A stretch of DNA of 64,000 bases, taken from contig NC_047068.1 in the NCBI RefSeq assembly GCF_902459465.1, positions 14,717,195-14,781,194 of the forward strand, in the 5' to 3' direction. This stretch comes from Asterias rubens. Taxonomy: Eukaryota; Echinodermata; Asteroidea; Forcipulatida; Asteriidae. This document shows positions 46,270 through 57,744 of this stretch, in pieces (the stretch's first letter is position 1; every line of letters starts with the position of its first letter). The notes beneath the pieces are model-generated. The model was not told where the DNA came from, searched no databases, and saw nothing but the letters and a program-made list of their open reading frames with translations. The position numbers and the translations under genes are program-made.

Positions 46270-49230
46270 TCTAAGAGTGAAGCGTTGCTAAGAGAAGCCA
46301 ACATGGCATCGCTTACTATTAACAATGCATGAATCCATTGATCAGTCCAGTCACTGCTGAGAAATCTCGCTCCTTTGACCAAATGCTGCCCCCCCCCCCA
46401 TCCGTGCATATTTTAAATCTATTAAAATAGTTTGCTGCTAAAACCTAGGATTCAAACTGTACTAGGGCAATTTCAATGGTCTGTAGCTGTGTTTGAACCC
46501 CACCTGAGTAATATGCCTTTTGATTTTTTCCACCTGAGTGCCAGCACACATTTGTATAGGTCAAACTAAAATAATATTCTTCCCAATGGAAAGTTAACAC
46601 TTTAGCATATAGAATGTTGTTTAAATTGTACCTTTATTTTGTTACTTACCTGTAGATAAAATGGATCAGTCCTTATTTTAACTTACCTTTTTACAAACTT
46701 AGTGGAACAGTCTTATTAGCATAACTCAAACTAGTTTTACATACACTCAGCACAGGGAGTGGATTGCCTCATGCACTGTAACCATGTGGTATGTTTCTTT
46801 GGTTGAAATTAGCTTTTGTTGCACACACATTACTTGTTGTTGCACCATTCGTTACTTTTTTCATATGGTGGAATGTTTCTTTAAACCTTTAAAGTAGGGT
46901 TTCATAAGGCTTAATGTAGCACGTAGAAGTAAAAATAAATTTGAAAACTTGTTATTACAGACCTAATATGGACGAATATTCCCTATCATAGAAAACTCTT
47001 TGTGTTTACCTTTTCTTTTAGACCTCATCTTGATTATAACTTGATTGCACATCCCAAGGCAGTAACATGCTTAGTAGAAATGCACCTGTTCTGTAGCACA
47101 GTTCTCCTCACTATAAAACACAAACAAGTAAGAAATAAATATGGTAAATTTATCTTCCTCCCAAAGAAATAAACTTTAAGGTCTTCAAATGTTGGTTGGA
47201 GTAGACCTTGGGAGTATGCAGCCTGCGAACGCCCCCACCCCCCCCCCCAAATTCCCCCTAAAAAAGGAAACAAAAGTCCACCCCCAAATAGAAACACACC
47301 AAAATAAAACTTTAAAAAACAAAAAAATCTGCCCCCCCCCCCTCAAAAAACACAATTTTGTTTTGTTTTCAATAATTAAAAAAAGGCTGCCCCCTCAAAC
47401 AAAACCCACAAAACATTACAAGATACAATCTGCCCCCCCCCCTAAGAAAAGAACCCCCCCCCCATTTGCCACATATAATGCATGGGCACACTTTTGCGCA
47501 ACAGCAAACAGCGAAAGTGATGGTGCCCTCTGTTGCCCAGTCATCATATTAAGGAAGTGAGACTTTCAACATGCTTTTTTAATGGGGATATCAATATCAT
47601 GTTAGGAGGGGGCGATGTTGTCTGCAAATACATTTTGGAAAATGAAGAAGAAAAAACCTATAAACATTAAACAAGTAAATGAAGCCATTAGCACCCCCAC
47701 AGTACAACAATGAACAAATGAAACTGGGAACATTTTCCCCATGTCGCCACCAATTCATCCGCCCTTAATTAGCTCCAATTCCACTGAATTTTTATAATCT
47801 GATTTGAGTAAATTAAATAAGTGTTGGTAGGGTACAGACATTTTTCAAACCCTGTTTGCAATCACTATGTAACTAAAAATAATACAATATTAAATTTCCT
47901 AAACATGTCCTTATAATAATATACAGCAAATGTTAAACATGTCGGTCACGTGTGTGTTTCGAAACTGCCGCCGTGTCGAACGGCAAGGACCGCAAGGTCT
48001 ATTGTTTGGCTTACCCATTGTTTGCCTTATTTTTACCGTTTCAGAAACTCATAAAGAAACGAAAGAAGTATTCTACGAATGCTATAAAGCATACTCTACT
48101 CACCTCTTTCATTGTTGTAGTTATTGTGTCGACTTAATTACATGTAAATTGTGAAAGAACATGAGAGAAAATTCTTGAGCATTCAGCCATTTTGTCTTGC
48201 AAGCGGGCGAAGTGACGCGCGCGCGCATACACCCACGCACATCACGTGAGTAATTTGCATATCACGAAGGTCCCTGGGATATTACGGTGATACCAAAACA
48301 AATTAGACGTTATGAGAGAACTTTATTTTCTTGATAATGAAGGGACGATGTAGAATTAATAATAATCATTTATATATATTATGAACTTTGATAGTTTAGC
48401 TAACAGTGGATTTTTGAAACTGTTTTGGAGAGTTTAGGAGCAAGTATTAGGGAAGAAGGAGCTTTGAGATGTTTCAACCCTAAATGAACACCCCTATATT
48501 TAATAATAGAACATGCAAGCCATTTCGGTAAGTCCTGGATCCAGGCTAGGGGCGGGGGAAAGGGTGGGGTGGCGGGCAGTAGTAGATTTGATATACACAG
48601 TCTAGCCTTTTTGAATTTTAGGGCAAAATTTTCTAAACGCGCAAGGCCTTGTTGCATTTGATAAATAAGCAATGTAGCTTTGTAGCAAAATTTGAGAAGT
48701 ATGCATTCAAGGTTTATAGCTTTTCAAGATGACTGATATATTATTCCAACACCCCAACCTTCTGATGCAGAAGGCTGTACTGATGATTTCTAATGTAACT
48801 TGACCTGCGAAAGCCCCTATTAGCTTTATTTTGAAAAATATAGATACCTGAAAAATTGCCACCCCCCCAAAAAAAAAAGTATCATAAGGGGTTTTTCCCC
48901 CTTCAAATTAGGCCAATAGGGCCCTAGTTTTAAGCTCCCATTGTATGATCGAAATTGATGCAGTAGGCTCTAATTGTGCCTTTGAATGTAACTTGACCTT
49001 GGATATATACTTTAATTCTTTTACTTCATATGGGGTATAAGTCAAGCATTTTTCTCAAATTTGGGCCGTTTGTTTTATGTTCCGATTTAATGCTAAAAAA
49101 AAGATGCAGTAGGCTCTACCTATCGATTGTTCCAATTATTAGTTACTGCTTAAACACCATTTCTTATCTCTTTTTTTATTATTATAAACCTTGTACACTC
49201 AATGTAGTTTTGCCATTTGCAACTAAATTT
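46270..49230. other. Intergenic region between satellite and RPUSD1
   Basis: C-rich simple sequence (47225-47465, several runs of 8-9 C), an SSR-like GCGCGCGCGC (48215-48224) next to ATCACGTGAG, and stray satellite units at 48.6 kb. The GC-rich patch at about 47940-48260 has two CACGTG E-boxes and could be a promoter, but I cannot attach a gene to it. No other feature is seen. Confidence 0.35.
48595..48690. repeat. Stray copies of the 47-bp satellite unit
   Basis: About two diverged units (CGCAAGGCCTTGTTGCATTT and neighbours) lie 3.6 kb beyond the main array, closest to its divergent subfamily. Confidence 0.7.
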
Positions 49231-49242
49231 GATGCTTTTTAA

Positions 49243-49620
49243 AGACAGTGGACACTATTGGTAATTGTCAAAGACTAGTCTTCACAGTTCGTGTACCTCA
49301 ACATATGCATAAAATAACAAACCTGTGAAAATTTGAGCTCAATCAGTCGTCGAAGTTGCGAGATAATAATGACAGAAAAAACACCCTCGTCATACGAAGT
49401 TGTGTGCTTTCTGATGCTTGATTTTGAGACCTCAAATTCTAAACTTGAGGTCTCGAAATCAAATTTGTGGAAAACTACTTCTTTCTCAAAAACTACGTCA
49501 CTTCAGAGAGAGCCACATCTCACAATGTTTTATACTATCAACCTCTCCCCATTACTGGTAATCAAGAAAGGTTTTATGATGATAATTATTCTGAGATATT
49601 ACCATTAGTGTCCACTGCCT
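49243..49620. mobile_element. GGCAGTGGACAC-family MITE
   Basis: TTAA at 49239-49242; ends AGACAGTGGACACTATTGGT and CCATTAGTGTCCACTGCCT; right site TTAG. It lies just beyond the RPUSD1 stop codon side, possibly in distal 3' UTR. Confidence 0.88.
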
Positions 49621-50096
49621 TTAGTAATTGATGAACAATGAGTGTGACAATAACAGACCATATTGGTGGTTTATTTATATCAATTTCTTTATTTCTGACT
49701 CTGATTAAGCAAACACAACACAACAATGATGTGTTTATTACAACTGTTGAGGTAAAACAAGCTGAACCATTCAAAATAAATTTAGTTTTTAACCCTCTAC
49801 TCCCAAGGGTGTACAAATCTTTTCCTTTCTAACAACCAAGTCCAACATCCATAACATTACAGTACGCCTGCCAACATATTTTTATCAAGCATGATATTTG
49901 TTCCTAGGGAAAAAGTAGGAACCTTTTTATTGAGTACAAGGGCTAACCTACATATACGCATGGTGTAGGCTCTAATAGGCCATTTAATCCCATTTTTTCC
50001 CTACATTTTCCAAGGAGAAAAAAATGGAAGTCAGACTTAAGTAGAAAAAATATCATGCCTGTTTTATATAAACATTTGAAGACTGCAAATTTGTTG

Positions 50097-52717
50097 TCAC
50101 CTGGCTAATTTATCCATTTCTGAGTGTTCGTCTGAATCCCTATTCATCTCCAAAGTTCTCTCATTTGATATCTCTTTATCTTGTCTTAAAGACACCTCTT
50201 GAGATGGTGCTTCAGGGCACCATTTTGGGTCCCTTTCTGGAGTGAAGGGATCAGCAGCAGTTACATCGACCACTTCTGCCTTGGTTGGTATGGTTAGTCT
50301 CTGGGAGTGCAACATCATGCGGTAAGGTTTGACGTCCTTACGGAAGCTGTACGTGAAGTCCCCAACGACTGGGTGTCCGATACTCCAGCAGTGCACACGC
50401 AGTTGATGCCTTCGTCCTACACAGTGATCAATAAAAATTATAAGAACTCCTGTAGAGAAAGGCTTGGAAGAGAAGACTTTACAATGTCTGCCAGGTGGTA
50501 CTAAAATATTGCAGCCTACACAAATACAACCCAAAAAGTATTCACACACCCCCAACTAGAACACTAGTGCCCATGGAACACTATGACCTATGAAACACCT
50601 GCACTTAGGGCCCATGAGACACTGGTGCCTATAGCTTTTGAAGCACTGCTACTTGGAGCCTACAGAACACTGGTGCTTTTAAATTAGGGCCTATGGAACA
50701 CTGGCACCTAGGGCCTACAAAACATTGGTGCTTAGGGCCTATAGAACAATGGAACTTAGGGCTTTGCAGGACACTGGTGCCTAGGGCCTGTGAAACACTG
50801 GTGGTTAGGGCCAATGAAGTACTGCCACTTAGGGCCTACAGAACACTGGTACTTAGGGCCCATGAAGCACTGGCACCTAGGGCCTATGAAACACTGGTGC
50901 TTAGGGCATATGAAACAATGGCACTTAGGGCTTACAGAACACTGGTGCCTAGGGCCTAAGAAATACTGGTGCTTAGGGCCCATGAAGCACTGGCACTTAG
51001 GGCCCACAGAAACATGGGTGTTTAGGGCCTATGACCACATGACCACTGGAACTAAGGGCACTACAGAACACTGGTGCCTAGGGTCTATGAAACACTGGTG
51101 CTTAGGGCCTATAATACACTGATGCTTATGGCACTAAAAAACATAATGCTTATGGCCTATTAAACGCTGGTGCTTAGGCTAATGAAACACTAGCGCTAAG
51201 GGCCTATTAAACACTAGTGCTTAGGGCCAACAGAACATTGGTGCCTATTGCCTATGGAACACCACCTGTGCCCATGAAACAGTGATACCTAGGACCCATG
51301 AAACACTAGGTCACATCAAATATTGTTGGCTAAGCCCCTTAGTCAGCCCCTACTAGTTACCTGTGACTGGTTTCAGGAGTACTTTACTTGCAGGACTGCC
51401 ATCATACATCCCTCTCTGTATGACAGACAATTCAGTCATGGCTGACAAGATCTTGACCTCAGATTGACCTCGGGGGAGGTCATTGTCCGCAACACACATC
51501 ATGTGGGTGAATCCCTCTGCTGGGTTGGGATATACCGGCTTGTCTATCAACAAGAAGTCTGGTTGTACATGACCTCTGACCTTTTTAAAGCACATGGAAA
51601 ACCATGGTGTTAGAATAAATGTGAGTTTCTATGAAAAATTACTACAACCCAACACTTAGCAGCTGACTCTCTGTTTACAAAAGTACAATGAGCCATTGTA
51701 AAAAAGATTGTAAAAGTGTTATTAATTTTAGAGGAGATTCTAAGGACTCATGATTGTCTCACTCATTTACTATGACTCGATCATACTCAATTCATTTGTA
51801 AATCTGAAATAGATGACACTATTCGGCAAAAGTGAAACCGTGGGGTGAAAATCAACTGGGACCTCCCCAGGGCTGTTTTCCATGGGGATATTAGAGATTC
51901 AGAGTGAAATCAGTTGTTCTGCTATGCAACAAAGGGTGATGTAGCAATACAAATCACTATGGCGATGTTGTCAACTAGACGAATCTTAGCGATTTTTGTA
52001 ATTTGTTTTAAATTCTAAGTTTTGTGGTTCACTTGAACTATTGTACCATGTATAAAAGGTTAGACTCAGGAAAGATCAAAGCTTGAAAAGGTTGTGGTGG
52101 TCATTCAGTGCACATTATTAATAACTTCTTCCTGCTGATGAAATGTAAGTTTTCCTCACTGCTTACTCACCAGAGCATAGTAGCATTTGTTGACCTCACG
52201 TTTCTTGAACTGTTTCGTGACATTGGCAGATGCTCTTTTGTTTAATGCAACACAAATAGTGCCACTGGTAGAATAATCCAATCGGTGAACAAACCTGGAA
52301 GATGTAATATAAAACAAATAATAAAATTTGTGATAAAATGAACTTTCTTTCTTGGGGTTTGAAACTTGGATGTAGATCCAACCTTGCAGAGCCTCCCCTC
52401 AAACTGGTAAGAAATGTCCTTATTTCAGCACATGAAACACTGAATGAAAAATCTCACCTAAATTGGTGACAAATGCTTGCATCCACAAGCTCTGGAAACC
52501 GATGAGCAAGTTGAGTGGCCAGCGTTATCTCATCCTGAGGGTCGTTACTATTGATCTTGACATCGTAGTGTTTGTTCACAACGATGTAGTTATTGCTCTT
52601 GTAGAGAACTTCTACATCATCGAGGGTGGCAGCCTTGTTCATACCGAGTAGTCTTCTATGCAGCCATACATTCATCAGGTGTAACTTTGCTACAATACTT
52701 TGTAGGTACTGACGCAT
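50097..52717 (-). CDS. RPUSD1: RNA pseudouridylate synthase domain-containing protein 1 homologue (complete, four exons)
   Basis: RluA-family pseudouridine synthase. Exons in transcript order: 52717-52458, 52294-52171, 51580-51361, 50416-50097 (stop TGA at 50099-50097), all GT-AG and in frame, 307 residues from the first ATG. A second in-frame ATG at 52642 (MNKAATLDDV) aligns better with the known start and gives 282 residues; human RPUSD1 has 312. Visible motifs: VVNKHYDVKI near the N-terminus, HRLDYSTSG with the catalytic aspartate (residue 68 from the second ATG), and GRRHQLRVHCWSIGHPVVGD, the family's C-terminal substrate-side motif. The last about 60 residues are charged and poorly conserved. 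Where the human protein has CHQLD this one has VHRLD, closer to bacterial RluA. The intron between the third and fourth exons holds a 24-bp tandem array. RNA targets cannot be read from the sequence. Confidence 0.93.
50560..51330. repeat. 24-bp tandem array in an RPUSD1 intron
   Basis: About 30 imperfect units with consensus GGTGCTTAGGGCCTATGAAA plus CACT. It occupies most of the intron between RPUSD1 exons 51361-51580 and 50097-50416. The period is divisible by three, so short repetitive frames appear on both strands; none is a credible gene. Confidence 0.92.
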
Positions 52718-52837
52718 CTTCTTGGTTACAGTGCATCACTTGAATACAGGAAAATAAATAAGTGAATACAAAAAATGGTCAACTTCCTTTTCTTCACTCT
52801 TGTCATTTTTAAGCATCTTTTCATTCAAAACAGTTAA

Positions 52838-52895
52838 AGGCACTGGACACTATTGGTAATTACTCAAAATTAGCATAAAACCTTACTTAGTTTTT
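52838..52895. mobile_element. GGCAGTGGACAC-family MITE, left end only
   Basis: TTAA then AGGCACTGGACACTATTGGT; similarity ends within about 60 bases. It sits about 120 bases upstream of the RPUSD1 start, in its promoter region. Confidence 0.75.
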
Positions 52896-52899
52896 AGTA

Positions 52900-55800
52900 A
52901 GCTATACAGTCATTTGACCAGTTCGGGATCATTGACCGGTTCGGGATCACTTCAACTTTGCAATAACCAAATAATTATATCACTTCGCATTATTACCAAT
53001 TTCTGTTGATAAATGTGAAGATTAACAACCATAAAACCAACAAACCCAAAATAAGATGCCAAACATCATCAGCAAATAAATTACGGCCGTTTTCTTGAAG
53101 GTTGTCTGCGAAATTGATCATTTTTTTTTTTTTAAATGTTGGTTGAAAAACACTGTTAAAACTTCTTACCTTTAGAATTGGAGTGCCAGGGCAAAAAATA
53201 TTAATGTAAAATGATAAGAATGTGTCAAAAAAAAATTCCTGTAAATACTGTGCAGTCATTTTACTTTTTTGAGGAGACGAAGTTACCAAAATCTTCTTTG
53301 GGGGGGGGGGGGGGGGGGGGGTCACTCAACATCTCATTGCGTCAAATGGTGCCGCAGTAACTTACTAAGTAAGATAAAATCATACTGCTGCAGTAGAAAG
53401 TTTATTGAGTTGATTTTGAGAAACATTACTTCAACAAATTCTTGTAGATTTTTTAAACTTGGAGGGGTCAATAATGCTTTTTAGGTTCGCTTCACTTTTT
53501 TATTTGCCTTTGCTGTTGTTTTGTGGTTTTGTCGCTGGGTTTTTGCGCTGCTATTGAAGACACTTGCACGACATTCACTAAAGGAAGGAAGTCCAAGAAC
53601 ATGCCAACACACCCCTGAAGTTTTGTGTCCTTGAGAAACAGTTTTATGAATGGGAGTATCGGTTTGCAATTAAAGTGCACTCTACTGATTCAGAATAGAT
53701 TGAACTGATCTTGAACTGGTCAAACAGGTGACGATACTTTTCTCAAAGCCTCTTTGAAAGAACTAATATTTTTTTTGTCAGTGAATACTTAGTGAGTTTT
53801 ATGTCATGTTTAGGTAAACTGATAAACTTTTTTGTTTAAGATATCAAAGAGATTGCAACAAAAAACAATGTGAATTCAAAAAGTGATCCAGAACTGGTCA
53901 AACGATTGTACTTGTAATTATGTTGAGCTGTAATTGTAAATGGCTCTCTTTTTATCGGTCTCAGACCCTCATCACACCCGACTGTAGTGTATTGAGACCG
54001 ATGTTAAAATGCCATATTCTTTTTTCATAGTGTTCTGCTTCAGTGCTTGTAGTTGTTTAATGGTCTATTAATTAAAGAATAAGAATTAACAAGCTCAACA
54101 AGAACAAGGACCAATGTGGGCTAGTTTGTTGTCATGGTTCTTGTCGTCTTGGTTGTGCAGGCAAGTTAACCTTTAATGTTTACCTTGTCAATGACAATGA
54201 CCCAACCCAACATGCCCAATGTCCCACCTTGTAAATATAAAATTAAAATTTGAGTAGGAGGGTCTGCACGTTTATAAATTATAGCCCAGTGGCGGCGGTT
54301 TGTGCAATAAAGACAAGACAAGACAATATTCAATGACAGACATGTCATGCCTGTCACTGTCAGTGTGGTGGGGTTTCTACAATAACAAATGCGCTTAAAA
54401 AACTGCCAGAATCGATAGTTCTGAAGTGTAAAACTATGACCCTTTTGAGCACATTTTACAGGTTTTAAACTTACTTAGATCATAACGCACTGCAATACTT
54501 GACTCTGCAGCTGTCGAAAGAGACCCCGAAAGAGAGTTTCAAACTTTTGGCCATGGAGGCTGCCATCTTGAATTTGACCTATCCATAGAGGGCGCTACAC
54601 AAATTGTTTAGAGTAGGGGCGGGGTTTGGCTGGTTTTGAAGGGGGAGGGGTTCAGTGAAAAGTGACAACTGCTAAATAAAAGGTTGTTCTTATAATCCCC
54701 CACCCTTTTTGGGTGACGTACAGTACAAATAATTTGTCCGCTTTTTCTGTTGAACATGAGAGAAGATAATTGGGGCTATACTACTTTTTTTTATTAGTGG
54801 TGGAGGCAATTCGTGCAACATTTAAAAAGTTTGTGATTATTGAAATCAAACTTAAACATGAATTAACTAAACTAATATTGGGGAACTAAATTATGCTGAT
54901 AAACAAGGAGATAGACGAAGAGCATAATCCTATTTGGTAAAGGTCAACCATCCGATTTCACAAAGCAATAAAATTCATCGCAAGACAATTTTTCAGAATC
55001 ACCATAGTAATTTGTATTGTGACATCACCATTTTCATAGCAACTACGATTGATTTGCAGTTAAGATCAATCTTAGATCTTTGTGAAATCGACCCCAGGAC
55101 ATTAAATATCTTGTTGCACTTAACCATGAAAGAGGAACATTAACCATGGAAGAGGAACATTCTAAAAGAATAGGAAAATACACATGGCTTTCCACCAGCT
55201 GTAGATTAAAGCAAAAACCAACACTCTATTTCGGAACATATAGATTAATTTATTCAGGATATAAATAATTGTAAATATCACATAAATGAATGGAATCAGA
55301 TAGATTTGTATTCATTGCATTACTTTTCATTACATATTTACACAACTTTCTTGAATCTGACTGGAAGGTGGAATATGACAAGATAATTATTAAACAATTC
55401 TAAACTAATACAAATATTCTAATTTAATTGCAAGTAAAACAAAGTTGTCAGTACTGTTTTGTTAAAAGAAGAAAATTGGGTTAGATATAATATGCAGTAC
55501 TGTAGAGCTTAGTTCCCCCCCCCCCAAAATAACTTAAATATTTATCTTACAAATACAGCTACCACTGTAATAAAAACTAGTGCTTAATAACCGCAGGAAT
55601 GCAGGGTAGTAAGAGATAAAACAGTTGTCACAAGTTTTGATTTGATTTATTAGAAACATTTTCTTACAGAAGTACCGTTTACAAAGAAACTTTGTACATG
55701 TATTATAACTGTTTGGCAACTTTACCATGCTGGGGATCTGGGGCCAAAATGCCAGCAATTTTTGAGAGCAACATTTAACGGGAAACCCAGATGTTCTGGG

Positions 55801-56970
55801 CCCAATTTCATGGCTCTGCTTACCGTAAGCAAAGAATCACCTCTTACAGGGAAGCAGGGAGTTCCACGCTTCTACGCCAAGCATATTGCACAGGTTATCC
55901 GGGAATTTAGGCTCGTGCAGCTTTGTACATTTTGTGCATGCCAATCTTTCTACACTAAAAAGAAGTCCATGTAGGTCCCATAGACCTTATCGCAAATACC
56001 AATGCGCAAGCGCAGACTGTTGAATGAGGTGCATTGTGGGATAGATATGGATCAAATTTGGATACCAGCTGGACCACAATGCACCTAATTCCAAGCTTTA
56101 CGCGCGCGCCCCGGTATTTGCGAAAAGGTCTATGTCACCAGATAGACAAAATAGTTTGATTCTCTATACCTAAACGAGTGTGAGGGTAACAATGAAGATA
56201 CCCAGGCGTTGTTTCCACTTTGCTTTCTTTTTGGAGTTAAAGATAAAGCAGAGTTTGTCGACAGGCATGTAAATGAAGTTTGTTAAAAACACAGGATCAT
56301 GCCACTCACAGCAAAGGCACAACGCTGAAGACCCCCAAAGCGAGGAAATCGACTGAAAAGTTGCATGCCGGAAATCAACACGATACACTAAGAGACCACT
56401 ATTTTACACCAAAACATTCAGACTTAAACAAACTAAGGCATGCTCTAAACATTCAAATTGGCCCAATTTTGTTCTTCTAAATCTAGTTGGTTGCTAAATG
56501 TAACCAGCATGAAACGATTCTAGAATCGTCAAACAACTCATTGGTTCAGTTTCACAAAAAATGCAAGATTCATGGTCAGGCCTGATACTTTACAGAGGCA
56601 ACGAAGGTGATTGCCTCCGTGCCCCCCGATCAATGCCTTGGTGCCCTGGAAATGCTTCAGTAGAAATTTACAATTTTCTCATGAGGTGCCCTTTACTAAG
56701 GAGAAAATGCCTTGGTGCCCTTGCCCTTTTAAGAATACAGGCCTGCATGGCACATATTTCGGATCAAGCTTTTAGGTAGTTAAGTAAGGGATGGTGTGTA
56801 TGGTACAATGATAACAGGGTTTGCTCATCTGGAGGTTGCAATTAAAAAGGCTTGACATAGCAACTTTGCCTATAGTCCGAGGAATTGAAATGTAAGTGGT
56901 AACTTGTGCCTAGGCAAGTCAATGTACAAGACTTAATTTAAGTCGCACGTGGCTTATTCAGACATGGCTG
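52900..56970. other. Intergenic region between RPUSD1 and PICK1
   Basis: Convergent 3' side of PICK1 and 5' side of RPUSD1. Contents: a G-run at 53300-53322, a hairpin-related AGACCGATGTTAAAA (53995) shared with the 24.3-kb element, the MITE at 54948-55096, a GGGCCC-family half element at 55798, and a hairpin with CGCGCGCGCC at about 55990-56135 (ACCTTATCGCAAATACC against GGTATTTGCGAAAAGGTC). Short frames are present; none is convincing. Confidence 0.4.
54948..55096. mobile_element. Inverted-repeat MITE, TTTCACAAAG family, copy 2
   Basis: GATTTCACAAAGCAATAAAA and ATCTTTGTGAAATCGACCCC ends. Shares about 150 bases with 14155-14314, including TTTGTATTGTGACATCAC. Confidence 0.75.
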
Positions 56971-56972
56971 AA

Positions 56973-57330
56973 AGGCACTGGACATTATTGGTAATTACTA
57001 AAATAATTGTTAGCATAAAAACTTACTCGGAAACAAGCATTGGTAGAGCTGTTGATAGTATAAAATGTGGCTCCCTCTGAAGTAACGTAGTTTTTGAGAA
57101 AGAGGTAATTCTTCAATCCAATACTAAAAGACTTCAGGCCTGAATCCTTTCAAGGCCTGAAGCATTGTAGGCATCTGAAAGCCCACAAGTGTGTGCAACA
57201 AAGATATTTTTTCTTTCATTATTCTCTTGCAACTTCAATGTGTCAAAATTTCCACAGCTTTAATATTTTATGCATATGTTGGGATACACCAAGTGAGAAT
57301 ACCGTCTTTGACCAAACGTGTCCAGTGCCT
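56973..57330. mobile_element. GGCAGTGGACAC-family MITE adjoining the PICK1 3' foldback
   Basis: Ends AGGCACTGGACATTATTGGT and CAAACGTGTCCAGTGCCT. Its right TTAA (57331-57334) is also the left TTAA of the next element. Confidence 0.88.
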
Positions 57331-57334
57331 TTAA

Positions 57335-57709
57335 AGGAACACGTTGCCTTGGATCGGTCGAGTTGGTCTATAAAAGGCGTTTGTAACTGTTTGTTATAAA
57401 ATGTATATGGTTAGAAAGATGTTGTAAAAGTAGAATACAATGATCTATATATACTATATAATATAATATGCCTCGAAATTGCGTGGTTTTCCTTTTATTT
57501 TGCAAACTAACACGGTCGGCCATTTATCCATAAATGGCCGACCGTGTTAGTTTGCAAAATAAAAGGAAAACCACGAAACTTCGAGGCAAATTTGTGTGGA
57601 TCATTATATTCTACTTTTAAATTATCTATCTTACCATTTCCATTTTATAACAAATGGTTTCAAACGCTTTTCAATGACCAACTCGTCCGATCCAAGGCAA
57701 CGTGTTCCT
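57335..57709. mobile_element. 375-bp near-perfect foldback element just past the PICK1 stop
   Basis: TTAA at 57331-57334 and 57710-57713. Ends AGGAACACGTTGCCTTGGAT and ATCCAAGGCAACGTGTTCCT are exact complements. The centre is also an almost perfect palindrome (TAACACGGTCGGCCATTTAT with its complement). It begins 32 bases after the PICK1 stop codon, so it likely lies in the 3' UTR. Confidence 0.92.
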
Positions 57710-57744
57710 TTAAGGGTGGCTTATTGATTAAAACGGAGCTACAT

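Noticed and set aside
47930-48154. 74-residue frame with an early C-x4-C, considered as a THAP domain
   Set aside because: The later cysteine/histidine pair and the conserved W and P of THAP domains are missing; two overlapping frames are equally open.
53481-53690. 62-residue frames on the - strand as a small gene
   Set aside because: Two frames overlap over the same bases and neither shows a family signature or a convincing start context.
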